Shown piece after piece: positions 15,405 through 24,220 of a stretch of 51,280 nt of DNA. The position numbers and the translations under genes are program-made. The stretch lies in the NCBI RefSeq assembly GCF_002532045.1, contig NZ_NWTG01000039.1, forward strand, positions 1-51,280, in the 5' to 3' direction. The stretch's first letter is position 1; the number at the start of each line of letters is the position of its first letter. The DNA comes from Bradyrhizobium sp. C9. GTDB lineage: Bacteria; Pseudomonadota; Alphaproteobacteria; Rhizobiales; Xanthobacteraceae. The notes below the pieces were generated by a model that was not told the DNA's origin, ran no database searches, and worked only from the letters and a program-made list of their open reading frames with translations.

Positions 15405-15764
15405 ATGCTGAATCAGCACGCCGTCTGGCGTCGCGCATTGCTGATCCTGCTGGTCGGGATGGCCGCGCTCCTGCTGCTGCGCCTGCATCAGGCCAACGGC
15501 GCGGAACAGCCTTCGAATAGCATCACGGCCGGGCATCGTTTGGCGGAAGGCTGGTGCATGGAGTGCCATGTCGTCGGCGCGCTCGCGACGGGCGCGAAGA
15601 AAGTCCCGCCGGACTTCGTCACCGTCGCCAACCGGCCCTCAACCACCGTGCTCTGGCTCAAGGTATTCCTGAAAACGAGTCACCCGACGATGCCGAACAT
15701 CATCATCGGGCCAAGCGAGGCCGATGATCTCGCGAACTACATCATGAGCCTGAAGCGCGAATAG
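15405..15764 (+). CDS. Monohaem c-type cytochrome
   Basis: A 119-residue exported cytochrome c. Residues 11-33 (ALLILLVGMAALLLL) form a signal peptide or anchor. The haem motif CMECH lies at 51-55, and M96 in SHPTMPN is the likely sixth ligand. The C-terminal helix ADDLANYIMSLKRE closes a class I fold. The mature part is short (about 85 residues). The start is ATG 15405, with GAAGG upstream. It is translationally close to the DUF6455 gene and converges with the CitE-like lyase. It probably carries electrons in the periplasm; the partner is unknown. Confidence 0.9.
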   Translation: MLNQHAVWRRALLILLVGMAALLLLRLHQANGAEQPSNSITAGHRLAEGWCMECHVVGALATGAKKVPPDFVTVANRPSTTVLWLKVFLKTSHPTMPNIIIGPSEADDLANYIMSLKRE

Positions 15765-15785
15765 AGCGCAACAGGTCGATGGTTT

Positions 15786-16664
15786 TCACTGTCCCATCGC
15801 AGCGATCGCGTCCGCGATCGCGATGGTGCGCTTCGCCATCTCGGCGTGCAGGCGCTCGACCATGCGGCCGTCGAGCTGGATCGCGCCGCGCGCGGCGTTC
15901 TCCGGCTGCTCGAACGCGGCGATGATCCTGCGGGCCTCGGCGACCTCGGCCTCCGGCGGCGTGAAGATCGCGTTGCAGGCGTCGATGTGGCTCGGGTGGA
16001 TCAGCGTCTTGCCGTCGAAGCCGAGATCGCGGCCCTGCGCGCATTCCTCCGCGAAGCCGTCGATATTGCTGATGTCGCCATAGGGGCCATCGAGGATCTC
16101 GAGTCCGTGCGCGCGGGTCGCCAGGATGCAGTGCGTGATCATCGGGATCATCGCCGCGCGGCCCGGCTTCATCCGGATCCGGGTCTCGCGCGCAATGTCG
16201 TTCGGCCCGAACACGAAGCCGGCGAGCCGGACCTCGGAGTCCTTCGATGCCGCGGCAAGCTTGTCGGCATCGAGCACGGCGCGCGCGGTCTCGATCATCG
16301 CCCAGACCCGGATCGAAGCAGGGGCATTGATGTCGCTGAGGCGATCGGCGACAGCGTTGAGATCGTCGACGGTGGAAATCTTGGGAACCAGGATCCCGTC
16401 CGGCTGCGCCTTGCCGGCCATGCCGATGTCATCGACCCACCACGGGCTGTCGAGCGCGTTGATGCGGATCAGGACCTCGCGCTTGCCGAAGCCCCTGGCC
16501 GCGACCGCCTTGGCGATCTGCTCGCGGGCCACCGCCTTGGCGTCGGGGGCAACGGAATCCTCGAGGTCGAGGATGATGCCGTCGGCCGCCAGCGCGCGGG
16601 CCTTCTCCAGCGCCCGTGCATTCGATCCCGGCATGAACAACAGGCTGCGGCGCGGACGGGTCAT
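15786..16664 (-). CDS. HpcH/HpaI (CitE-like) CoA ester lyase
   Basis: A 292-residue TIM-barrel lyase of the citrate lyase beta/malyl-CoA lyase group. Visible motifs are RRSLLFMPGSNARALEKA, IILDLEDSVAP, the metal-binding Glu in AMIETARA, FGPNDIA and GKTLIHPSHI. These enzymes cleave (3S)-malyl-CoA, citramalyl-CoA or similar thioesters. The start ATG 16664 (MTRPRR) was chosen because AGGAG lies seven bases upstream; ATG 16670 is just upstream. It is a single gene, convergent with the cytochrome gene and divergent from the carbonic anhydrase. The exact substrate is not evident. Confidence 0.9.
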   Translation of the reverse strand: MTRPRRSLLFMPGSNARALEKARALAADGIILDLEDSVAPDAKAVAREQIAKAVAARGFGKREVLIRINALDSPWWVDDIGMAGKAQPDGILVPKISTVDDLNAVADRLSDINAPASIRVWAMIETARAVLDADKLAAASKDSEVRLAGFVFGPNDIARETRIRMKPGRAAMIPMITHCILATRAHGLEILDGPYGDISNIDGFAEECAQGRDLGFDGKTLIHPSHIDACNAIFTPPEAEVAEARRIIAAFEQPENAARGAIQLDGRMVERLHAEMAKRTIAIADAIAAMGQ

Positions 16665-16805
16665 CGGCATTCTCCTGGGGCTCGGGCTCCGCCACTGTCC
16701 ATTGTTTGGGCATCGGGCGGAACCATCCTTCAACGCTGCCGTATCATCTCAGGATGCACGCCGAAAGTCTTGTTCCCGTCACCGGCATGTGGTTAGGCAG
16801 AGGCC

Positions 16806-17462
16806 ATGAAATTCTTTCCGAAGCAGTTGATCGACGGCTACCGGACCTTCGCGACCCAGCGGTTGCCGACTGAACAGTCGCGATACCGGGACCTGTCCGA
16901 ACGCGGCCAGTTCCCCGAGACCATGGTGATCGGCTGCTGCGATTCCCGCGTCTCGCCGGAAGTGATCTTCGATGCCGGCCCGGGCGAATTGTTCGTGGTC
17001 CGCAACATCGCCAATTTGGTTCCAGTCTATCAGCCCGACAGCAACGCCCACGGCGTCTCGGCCGCGCTGGAATATGCCGTGACCGTGCTGAAGGTGAAGA
17101 ACATCGTGGTGCTGGGCCATGCCCAGTGCGGCGGCATCCGCGCCTTCGTCGACAAGATCAAGCCGCTGACGCCCGGCGACTTCATCGGCAAATGGATGCA
17201 GATGTTCATCAAGCCGGGCGAGGTGGTCGAGCAGCGCGACCATGAGAGCATGCAGGACTTCGTCACCCGCATCGAGAAGGCCGCGGTGTTCCGCTCGCTG
17301 GAAAACCTGATGACCTTCCCGTTCGTGCGCGAGCGGGTCGAGAGCGGCGAGATGCAGCTGCACGGCGCCTATTTCGGCGTCGCCGAGGGCTCGCTGTTCG
17401 TGCTGGACCGAGCCGCGAAGGAATTCATCAGCGTCACCGACGCCGTGAAGGCCGGCGCGTAG
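16806..17462 (+). CDS. Beta-class carbonic anhydrase
   Basis: Interconverts CO2 and bicarbonate in the cytoplasm. The 218-residue protein has the zinc ligands and catalytic dyad in CCDSRVSP (C44 or C45, D46, R48) and HAQCGG (H105, C108). The stretch ELFVVRNIANLVPVY is also typical. The start is ATG 16806 with GAGG upstream. It lies divergent from the CitE-like lyase and convergent with the UPF0114 gene, with only nine bases between the two stops. Bicarbonate supply for carboxylations is its usual role. Confidence 0.95.
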   Translation: MKFFPKQLIDGYRTFATQRLPTEQSRYRDLSERGQFPETMVIGCCDSRVSPEVIFDAGPGELFVVRNIANLVPVYQPDSNAHGVSAALEYAVTVLKVKNIVVLGHAQCGGIRAFVDKIKPLTPGDFIGKWMQMFIKPGEVVEQRDHESMQDFVTRIEKAAVFRSLENLMTFPFVRERVESGEMQLHGAYFGVAEGSLFVLDRAAKEFISVTDAVKAGA

Positions 17463-17471
17463 CGCTATCGG

Positions 17472-18023
17472 CTACTCCCCGCCGTGATCGGCGCCCCAGC
17501 GATCGGACAGCGCCAGCAACAGCGCCGAGATCACGAACACCAGGTGCACGGCAACCAGCCAGGTCATCCGCGTCGCGTCGAACGCGGCATCGATGTTCAG
17601 GAACGCTTCCAGCACGTGGATCGCGGAGATCGCGACGATCGACGCCAGCAGCTTCTGCTTCAGCCCGGCAAAATCGATCTTGGTGATCCAGATCGGCCAG
17701 TTCGGGTTGCCCGACGTGTCGATGCGCGAGACGAAGTTCTCGTAGCCCGAAAACACCACGATCAGAATGAGATTGGCGACCAGCGTGACGTCGATCAGTG
17801 CCAGCGCATCGAGGATGACTTCCGTCGATTTGTAGCCGGACGCATGCAGCACGAACTCCCACAGCATGCGCGCGAATTTCAGCAGCAGCACGGCAAGCGC
17901 CACCACCAGGCCGACATAGAACGGCGCCATCAGCCAGCGGCTGTTGAACAGCACATATTCGAAGCCGCGCATGATGCGCGGCGTCGGGGGACTCGATGGG
18001 GTGGGAGCCAACTGTTCCGACAT
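17472..18023 (-). CDS. UPF0114 (TIGR00645/YqhA) membrane protein
   Basis: A 183-residue inner-membrane protein with about four helices (around residues 30-52, 70-95, 122-145 and 150-172). The family is recognised from FEYVLFNSRWLMAPFYVGLV, DVTLVANLILIVVFSGYENF and IDTSGNPNWPIW. The function is unknown. The N terminus is short and Pro/Ser-rich. It lies 28 bases downstream of asd in the same direction and may share its transcript. Confidence 0.92.
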   Translation of the reverse strand: MSEQLAPTPSSPPTPRIMRGFEYVLFNSRWLMAPFYVGLVVALAVLLLKFARMLWEFVLHASGYKSTEVILDALALIDVTLVANLILIVVFSGYENFVSRIDTSGNPNWPIWITKIDFAGLKQKLLASIVAISAIHVLEAFLNIDAAFDATRMTWLVAVHLVFVISALLLALSDRWGADHGGE

Positions 18024-18051
18024 GGTCGCGCCCCCCCGTTGGTCCCCGCCC

Positions 18052-19086
18052 TTAGGCCGCTTTCTTCTTCGCGGTGATCAGCTTGCGGTTGATCAGGACT
18101 TCCGCGATCTGGATCGCGTTCAGCGCCGCGCCCTTGCGCAGATTGTCCGACACGCACCAGAACGACAGGCCGTTCTCCACCGTCGCATCCTCGCGGATGC
18201 GGCTGATATAGGTCGCGTCCTCGCCGGCGGCCTCATACGGCGTGACGTAGCCGCCCGGCTCGTGCTTGTCGATTACGAGGCAGCCCGGCGCATTGCGCAG
18301 GATGTTGCGCGCCTCGTCCGCCGTGATCGGGTTGGCGAACTCGACGTTGACGGCCTCGGAGTGGCTGACGAAGACCGGCACGCGCACGCAGGTCGCGGTC
18401 AGCTTGATCTTGGGATCGAGGATCTTCTTGGTCTCCGCCATCATCTTCCACTCTTCCTTGGTGAAGCCGTCTTCCATGAAGACGTCGATCTGCGGAATGA
18501 TGTTGAAGGCGATGCGCTTCGGAAACTTCTTATTGATCAGCTCGTCGTTGGTGTAGACGGCCTTGGTCTGCGAGAACAACTCATCCATGGCGTCCTTGCC
18601 GGCGCCCGACACCGATTGATAGGTCGCGACCACGACACGCGTGATCGTCGCCTTGTCGTGCAGCGGCTTCAGCGCCACGACGAGCTGCGCGGTCGAGCAG
18701 TTCGGGTTGGCGATGATGTTCTTCTTGGTGAAACCGGCGGCCGCGTCCGCGTTCACCTCCGGCACGATCAGCGGCACGTCCGGGTCCATGCGCCAGGCCG
18801 AGGAATTATCGATCACGACCGCGCCGGCGGCGCCGATCTTGGGCGACCATTCCTTCGAGACCGCGCCGCCGGCCGACATCAGGCAGATGTCGATGTCGGA
18901 GAAGTCATAGTGCTCGAGCGCCTTCACCTTCAGGGTGCGGTCGCCATAGGAGACCTCGATGCCGACGCTGCGGCGCGAGGCCAGCACGACGACCTCGTCG
19001 GCGGGGAATTTGCGCTCATCGAGAATGTTGAGCATTTCGCGCCCGACATTGCCGGTCGCTCCGACCACCGCGACTTTGTAACCCAT
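18052..19086 (-). CDS. asd: Aspartate-semialdehyde dehydrogenase
   Basis: Asd reduces aspartyl phosphate to aspartate semialdehyde, the branch point to lysine, diaminopimelate, methionine and threonine. The 344-residue protein has the NADP-binding GATGNVGREMLNILDER at residues 8-24, the catalytic Cys C130 in NPNCSTAQLV, and QSVSGAGKDAMDEL. The length fits the family. The start is ATG 19086, behind GAGAG. It is the first gene of a two-gene leftward unit with the UPF0114 gene, and is divergent from an orphan membrane protein gene. Confidence 0.97.
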   Translation of the reverse strand: MGYKVAVVGATGNVGREMLNILDERKFPADEVVVLASRRSVGIEVSYGDRTLKVKALEHYDFSDIDICLMSAGGAVSKEWSPKIGAAGAVVIDNSSAWRMDPDVPLIVPEVNADAAAGFTKKNIIANPNCSTAQLVVALKPLHDKATITRVVVATYQSVSGAGKDAMDELFSQTKAVYTNDELINKKFPKRIAFNIIPQIDVFMEDGFTKEEWKMMAETKKILDPKIKLTATCVRVPVFVSHSEAVNVEFANPITADEARNILRNAPGCLVIDKHEPGGYVTPYEAAGEDATYISRIREDATVENGLSFWCVSDNLRKGAALNAIQIAEVLINRKLITAKKKAA

Positions 19087-19203
19087 CGTTCACTCTCCGA
19101 CGAAAAATGCCCGTTCCCCCGCAACTCAAGGAAAGGGAAGAGGCAGCGCTTCTATGCGAGAAACCCCGTCAAGACAACGTTGCGTAGCCTTTTGAGCGTT
19201 TTG

Positions 19204-19998
19204 ATGCGTTTATTTCGGGCCGATCCGGCCGCGCCCCATCATACGAGAAATCCGTCCGCACTGACGAGCTTCGTCGATGAGGTGTACGCCACGCTCTCCG
19301 GGCTGTTTGCCTATGTCGCCGCGCTGGCGCTGTTCGCCGCCCTCGGCATCCATCTATGGAAGCAACTGCCGGACGCAACGGCGACGGCGGCACCCGCCGC
19401 CGCGGGCTGGGGCGCAGGTGGCCGCATGGGACCGGCCTTCGCCATCAGCAAGCGCGATCCGCGAGATAAAACAGAGGCTTATGAAGTTTTCAGGCATCCC
19501 GAGGGCGGCCGCAAGGACGTCTTCCGCTGGACTGATGCCAATGGCGCGCCGGCAGCCGAGCTGGAAATCTACCGCCCCGGCGGCGAGGCCATGGGGTCCG
19601 CGGTCACCGATATTGCCGGGCGGCTCGACCCGGGCGGCGTCCGCGAGCTCGAGGCCGCCGGCATCGTCGACAGCAAGTTCGGCGGCGTCACCCTGCTGCG
19701 CCCGGCGCGGCAGGAGGGCAGCCGCGCCTGCCTCGGCTTCCTCAAGCAGGCCGACGCCCCCGATCTGCGCATCTCGGGCTGGACCTGCCAGGGCGCCAGC
19801 CTGCCGGCCCAGCGCGCCGCGATCGTCTGCATACTGAACCGTCTGACCCTGCTGGCCGCGGGCAACGACCCGCGGCTCGCCGGGCTGTTCGCGCATGCCG
19901 AGCTACGGCGTACCGACTGCGTTACCTCCGGCCCGCCCGCCCTGTCGACCGACTGGGTGATGGGCAGCGAGAACCCGCTTCTGCGCGGCGCGCTTTGA
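19204..19998 (+). CDS. Membrane-anchored hypothetical protein
   Basis: A 264-residue protein not assigned to a known family. One helix near residues 28-50 (SGLFAYVAALALFAALGIHL) follows a short basic N terminus, so most of the protein (about residues 55-264) is likely periplasmic. The soluble part contains YEVFRHPEGGRKDVFRW and AELEIYRPGGEA, and four Cys towards the C terminus (in SRACLGF, WTCQG, IVCILN, TDCVT) that could form disulfides. ATG 19204 was chosen as the first in-frame ATG; no clear ribosome site supports it, so the start is uncertain. Confidence 0.65.
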   Translation: MRLFRADPAAPHHTRNPSALTSFVDEVYATLSGLFAYVAALALFAALGIHLWKQLPDATATAAPAAAGWGAGGRMGPAFAISKRDPRDKTEAYEVFRHPEGGRKDVFRWTDANGAPAAELEIYRPGGEAMGSAVTDIAGRLDPGGVRELEAAGIVDSKFGGVTLLRPARQEGSRACLGFLKQADAPDLRISGWTCQGASLPAQRAAIVCILNRLTLLAAGNDPRLAGLFAHAELRRTDCVTSGPPALSTDWVMGSENPLLRGAL

Positions 19999-20175
19999 TG
20001 GCGAGACCGTGGCAAGGCACTGGTTTTCATGAAACTTTTGCGCTTGGACACGCATTATCTCTGGTGGTGTGGCGCAATTGACCTAGTGACGCCCCACCCT
20101 CCGTGGCTACAATGTGTTCCGAGTGATTTTGGCTGATGCGCCAGCCCCCGATGGGGCCGTAATGACGAGGATGCG

Positions 20176-20583
20176 ATGACCTTGAAATTCCCTGCCGCGA
20201 ACAAGCTCGTGGTGTTGCTTGCCGCGGCTGCCGTCACCGCAACCGCGCTTGGCATGACCGCGGCCAGCGCGCAGCAGACCCCGAGCAAGCGCAAGCAGCA
20301 AGAGCAGTATGACCGTGACGGCCGCCGTTACTACGGCGCGCAGGGCCCGAACCGGGTCTATCAGCAGGGGCCGCGCACCCGCGTTTACGTCACCACGCGC
20401 TCGTGGCTCGATGCCGGCACCGAAGTGCTGCCGGGCGACCGCAAGTTCAACGACTACGCCTATCCGCCTGATGTCGGCTACCCGTCGTTCGCGCGCGAGA
20501 ACAACAACCGCCCGATCGACCGCCAGCCGCTCAGCCCGCCGGCCGATCTCGGCGGCTATCCGCGGAGCTTCCCGCTGTACTGA
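20176..20583 (+). CDS. Secreted hypothetical protein
   Basis: A 135-residue exported protein. The signal peptide spans about residues 1-32 (KLVVLLAAAAVTATALGMTA, cleavage near ASA/QQ). The mature part is hydrophilic, with a basic opening (SKRKQQEQYDRDGRRYYGAQ), and Pro/Tyr/Arg-rich to the end (GGYPRSFPLY). No domain is recognised. The start is ATG 20176, with GAGGA just upstream. It is a single-gene unit closed by a strong terminator. The function is unknown. Confidence 0.75.
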   Translation: MTLKFPAANKLVVLLAAAAVTATALGMTAASAQQTPSKRKQQEQYDRDGRRYYGAQGPNRVYQQGPRTRVYVTTRSWLDAGTEVLPGDRKFNDYAYPPDVGYPSFARENNNRPIDRQPLSPPADLGGYPRSFPLY

Positions 20584-20610
20584 GAATTTCGGCTGATGGC
20601 CGATACGAAA

Positions 20611-20637
20611 ATGCCCGGCTCCGGCCGGGCATTTTTT
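20611..20637 (+). terminator. Rho-independent terminator
   Basis: ATGCCCGG (20611-20618) pairs with CCGGGCAT (20625-20632), followed by a six-base T-run (20632-20637). It lies 28 bases after the stop of the secreted hypothetical gene. Confidence 0.9.
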
Positions 20638-20653
20638 GTTTTGGGCTTCGTCA

Positions 20654-20685
20654 TTCCGGGGCGATGCGAAGCATCGCGCCCGGAA
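20654..20685. repeat. REP-like hairpin element
   Basis: Nested inverted repeats: outer TTCCGGG (20654-20660)/CCCGGAA (20679-20685) and inner GCGATGC (20661-20667)/GCATCGC (20671-20677) around GAA, with one bulged G. It sits between the terminator of the preceding gene and the leuB stop, where it could protect or end the leftward leuB transcript. Confidence 0.75.
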
Positions 20686-20700
20686 CGACGGCGCGAGCCG

Positions 20701-21813
20701 TTACGCGTGCAGCTTCTGCAATTCCTTCAGGATCGCTTCGCCCATCTGCGCCGTGCTGACGGACGTGGTGCCGGCCGACTTGATATCGGCAGTGCGCAAC
20801 CCGCTGGCGAGCACGGCGGCGATCGCGGCATCGACCTTGTCGGCGAGATCGCCCATGCCGAAGGAATAGCGCAGCGCCATGCCGAACGAGGCGATCATCG
20901 CGATCGGATTGGCGAGACCTCGGCCGGCGATATCGGGCGCCGAGCCGTGCACCGGCTCATACAATGCCTTGCGTTCCTTGTTCTTGGCGTCCTCCTTGCC
21001 GAGCGAAGCCGACGGCAGCAGGCCGAGCGAGCCCGTGAGCATCGCCGCGATGTCGGACAGCATGTCGCCGAACAGATTGTCGGTCACGATGACGTCGAAC
21101 TGCTTCGGAGTCTTGACGAGGTTCATGCCGCCGGAATCGGCGAGCTGGTGCTCCAGCGTGACGTCCTTGTATTCGCGCGCGTGGACCTGGGTCATGACCT
21201 CGTTCCAGAGCACGCCCGACTTCATGACGTTGCGCTTCTCCATCGACGTCACCTTGTTCTTGCGCTTGCGCGCCAGCTCGAAGGCGACGCGGCCGATGCG
21301 CTCGATCTCGAAGGTGTCGTAGACCTGGGTGTCGACCGCGCGCTTCTGGCCGTTGCCGATATCGGTGATGGTCTTCGGCTCGCCGAAATAGACGCCGCCG
21401 GTGAGCTCGCGCACGATCATGATGTCGAGGCCCTCGACCACCTCGCGCTTGAGGCTCGAGGCATCGGCCAGCGCCGGATAGCACACCGCCGGACGCAAAT
21501 TGGCGAACAACTCGAGATCCTTGCGCAGCCGCAGCAGGCCCGCCTCCGGGCGCACCTCATAGGGCACGCTGTCCCACTTCGGACCGCCGACCGCACCGAA
21601 GATCACGGCGTCGGCCGCGGTGGCCTTGGCCATGTCGCCTTCGGAGATCGACACCTTGTGCGCGTCATAGGCCGAGCCGCCGACCAGGCCCTGCTCGGTC
21701 TCGAATTTCGCGATGCCCTGCGCATTCAGCCAGTCGATCAGGCGCTGCACCTCGGCCATCACTTCGGGGCCGATGCCGTCGCCGGGGAGAAGCAGCAGTT
21801 TATGGGTCGCCAT
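20701..21813 (-). CDS. leuB: 3-isopropylmalate dehydrogenase
   Basis: LeuB oxidatively decarboxylates 3-isopropylmalate with NAD in leucine synthesis. The 370-residue protein starts ATHKLLLLPGDGIGPEVMAE and contains RELTGGVYFGEP, DNLFGDMLSDIAAMLTGSLG and GSAPDIAGRGLANPIAMI, all family signatures. The start is ATG 21813, preceded eight bases upstream by GAGG; the open frame continues upstream but the conserved N terminus begins here. It is divergent from an EamA transporter, and 6.7 kb from leuD. Confidence 0.97.
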   Translation of the reverse strand: MATHKLLLLPGDGIGPEVMAEVQRLIDWLNAQGIAKFETEQGLVGGSAYDAHKVSISEGDMAKATAADAVIFGAVGGPKWDSVPYEVRPEAGLLRLRKDLELFANLRPAVCYPALADASSLKREVVEGLDIMIVRELTGGVYFGEPKTITDIGNGQKRAVDTQVYDTFEIERIGRVAFELARKRKNKVTSMEKRNVMKSGVLWNEVMTQVHAREYKDVTLEHQLADSGGMNLVKTPKQFDVIVTDNLFGDMLSDIAAMLTGSLGLLPSASLGKEDAKNKERKALYEPVHGSAPDIAGRGLANPIAMIASFGMALRYSFGMGDLADKVDAAIAAVLASGLRTADIKSAGTTSVSTAQMGEAILKELQKLHA

Positions 21814-21963
21814 GGTCGTTACCTCGCTCAATCGGGCATGCCCGCCATCATTCCGCGCGAGTGCTAAAACGCCCCGCACGGATTGGCAAGGCACCCCGGA
21901 CAGGGTCAAAATGACCCGCAAAGAGCCAACCGCGCCCGAAAAGAAGCCAACAAGACGGACCTC

Positions 21964-22827
21964 ATGACCGCAGCCATTGTCTACGCCTTCGCCTCGGCCA
22001 TTTTCCTCGGCGCCGGCGTCGTGCTGGCGCAGCTTGGCCTGCGCACCGTCGAGCCGCTGTCGGGCGCCGCGATCAGCGTGCCATCCTTCACCCTGCTGTT
22101 CCTCGTGCTGTCGCCGCTGATCCTGCATGGCGAGCCGGTGGTTTGGCGCGGCCTGCCGATCTTCATGGCGATCGGCCTGTTCTTCCCGGCCTCGCTGACG
22201 CTCCTGACCTTCGCCTCGAACCGGGCGCTCGGGCCTGTCATCACCTCGACATTGGGCAATCTGGCGCCGCTGTTTGCGGTGTCAGCCGCCGTGGTGCTGC
22301 TGCATGAGCCGCTCGCGCCGCAACAGCTGATCGGCCTCGTGGTCGCAGTGGCCGGTGCCGCGATCATTACCGTGACCCGGCCGCGTGACCTCGGTCATTG
22401 GCGCAGCTGGGCGCTGCTACTGCCGCTCGCGAGCGCGCTGGTGCGCGGCATCGTGCCCCCGATCGCCAAGCTCGGGCTGGCGATCTGGCCGAGCCCGCTA
22501 TGGGCCTGCCTGGTCGGCTACATCATGTCCTCGCTGGTGGTGCTGACGGTGCAGCGCGTCCGCAAGGGCAGCTTCATGGTGCACGCACCGCGCGACGGCC
22601 GGTTCTGGTTTGCATTGACGGGGATCAGCAACGGGCTCAGCGCGCTCAGCCTGTTCGCGGCGGTCCGCAACGGGCCGATCACGCTGGTGGCGCCGCTCGC
22701 TGCGATCTACCCGCTGGTGACCGTGGCGTTGAGCGCTGTCATGCTCAAGCATGTCGAGATCACCGCGCGGATCGTCGCCGGAACCCTGCTGACCGTGATC
22801 GGCATCGCGCTGGTCCTGATCGCCTGA
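21964..22827 (+). CDS. EamA/DMT-family transporter
   Basis: A 287-residue membrane protein with about ten helices arranged as two EamA repeats (about 1-135 and 150-287). The second repeat carries NGPITLVAPLAAIYPLVTVA, a hallmark of the drug/metabolite transporter superfamily. The start is ATG 21964 (MTAAIVYAFASA); no strong ribosome site is present, and codons further upstream look non-coding. It is divergent from leuB and followed 89 bases later by a YbfB-type MFS gene. Substrate unknown; amino-acid or metabolite export is common in the superfamily. Confidence 0.88.
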   Translation: MTAAIVYAFASAIFLGAGVVLAQLGLRTVEPLSGAAISVPSFTLLFLVLSPLILHGEPVVWRGLPIFMAIGLFFPASLTLLTFASNRALGPVITSTLGNLAPLFAVSAAVVLLHEPLAPQQLIGLVVAVAGAAIITVTRPRDLGHWRSWALLLPLASALVRGIVPPIAKLGLAIWPSPLWACLVGYIMSSLVVLTVQRVRKGSFMVHAPRDGRFWFALTGISNGLSALSLFAAVRNGPITLVAPLAAIYPLVTVALSAVMLKHVEITARIVAGTLLTVIGIALVLIA

Positions 22828-22916
22828 TTGCCCGATCCGCAAGACAGTGTTGCGACGTGCGGCGCTGGGCAGGACCGGCGCGGCCTGCCACAATGGCGGC
22901 CTTGCCGGAGTAAATT

Positions 22917-24095
22917 GTGAGAGCCCCCTCCCCGTCCTACCCGCATCCCGCGCGGCTGATCCTTATTTTGTCGCTCGCACCGACGGTCGGTCTCGGCATC
23001 GGCCGTTTCGCCTATTCGCTGGTGCTGCCCGATATGCGCGACTCCTTGGCCTGGTCGTATTCGGCCGCCGGCTTCATGAACACGATCAATGCCGCCGGCT
23101 ATTTGGCCGGCGCGCTGGTCGCGTCCCGCCTGATCCAGCGCTTCGGGCTCGCCGCATCGGTGCGCTGGTCGACGCTGGCCTGCGCGCTGTCGCTGGCACT
23201 GTGCGCGCTCACAAGCAATTTCGCCGTGCTGAGCTTCGCCCGCCTCCTGGTCGGCTTCGCCGCCGCAATCGGCTTCGTCGGCGGCGGCGCGCTTGCGGCG
23301 ACCATCGCGCAATCACGACCGGAGCGCGCCAACTTCCTGCTCAGCCTGTTCTATGCCGGGCCGGGCGTCGGCATCCTGGCATCCGGCCTGATCGCGCCGT
23401 TCGTGTTGCAGAGTTTCGGCGCCGGCTCATGGTGGATCGTGTGGTGGGCAATGACCTTGCTCTCGGCGATCATGACCGCGCCGCTGCTGCTTGCGCCATT
23501 GCACGCCAATACTGCCGCCGGCGGCATCGTGCGGACCAAATTCGCAATCATGCCGGTCCTGATCTACCTCGCCGCCTACTTCCTGTTCGGCGCTGGCTAC
23601 ATCGCCTACATGACCTTCATGATCGCCTATGTCCGCGACGGCGGCGGCGGCGCGGCTGCACAGAGCGCATTCTGGAGCCTGATCGGCGTCAGCGCGTTCG
23701 TGACGCCCTGGGTCTGGCGGCGGGTTTTGGCGCTCGACCGCGGCGGGCTCGCCACGACAATCATCCTCGGCGTCAACGCACTCGGCGCGGCTCTGCCGAT
23801 CTTCGGGCATTCGCCGCTGCTGCTCGCGATCTCGGCGCTGGTGTTCGGCGTCGCGTTCTTCGCCGTGGTGGGATCAACGACCGCCTTCGTGCGCCTCAAC
23901 TACCCGCCGGAAGCCTGGCCGACCGCAATTGCGGCGATGACCATCGCCTTCGGCATCGGCCAGACGCTCGGCCCGATCGTGGTCGGCGCCATCACCGACG
24001 CGGTCGGCAGCCTGTCATTTGCGCTGAACGTCTCGGCCGCGATGCTGGCGCTGGGGGCGGTGCTGTCGGCGTTTCAGAGGAAGGTCCCCTCCTGA
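22917..24095 (+). CDS. YbfB/YjiJ-family MFS transporter
   Basis: A 392-residue, 12-helix transporter. The first helix region (GLGIGRFAYSLVLPDMRDSL) and WSYSAAGFMNTINAAGYLAG are typical of the YbfB/YjiJ group. The start is GTG 22917, with CCGGAG seven bases upstream. It follows the EamA gene in the same direction and may share its transcript, though an 89-base gap separates them. A palindromic repeat begins directly at its stop codon. The substrate is unknown. Confidence 0.88.
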   Translation: MRAPSPSYPHPARLILILSLAPTVGLGIGRFAYSLVLPDMRDSLAWSYSAAGFMNTINAAGYLAGALVASRLIQRFGLAASVRWSTLACALSLALCALTSNFAVLSFARLLVGFAAAIGFVGGGALAATIAQSRPERANFLLSLFYAGPGVGILASGLIAPFVLQSFGAGSWWIVWWAMTLLSAIMTAPLLLAPLHANTAAGGIVRTKFAIMPVLIYLAAYFLFGAGYIAYMTFMIAYVRDGGGGAAAQSAFWSLIGVSAFVTPWVWRRVLALDRGGLATTIILGVNALGAALPIFGHSPLLLAISALVFGVAFFAVVGSTTAFVRLNYPPEAWPTAIAAMTIAFGIGQTLGPIVVGAITDAVGSLSFALNVSAAMLALGAVLSAFQRKVPS

Positions 24096-24096
24096 C

Positions 24097-24214
24097 GTCG
24101 TCCCGGCGAAGGCCGGAACCCATAACCACAGGTGGGCGTTGTGGAGGGAAGTCTCTCCCCGCCTGCCCATTGCTTCGGCCGCGGAGCATGGGTCCCGGCC
24201 TTCGCCGGGACGAC
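24097..24214. repeat. Palindromic intergenic repeat (family A, complete copy)
   Basis: A 118-base element with 27-base inverted arms (24097-24123 and 24188-24214) that match at 26 positions, enclosing a 64-base less conserved centre. The arms read GTCGTCCCGGCGAAGGCCGG plus a short tail. It fills the gap between the converging YbfB-type MFS gene and the molybdoenzyme gene and may serve both as a terminator. Confidence 0.9.
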
Positions 24215-24220
24215 AGTAAG

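Noticed and set aside
20078..20113. TTGACC and TACAAT as a promoter for the secreted gene at 20176
   Set aside because: The spacing is 24 bases, too long for a sigma-70 promoter.
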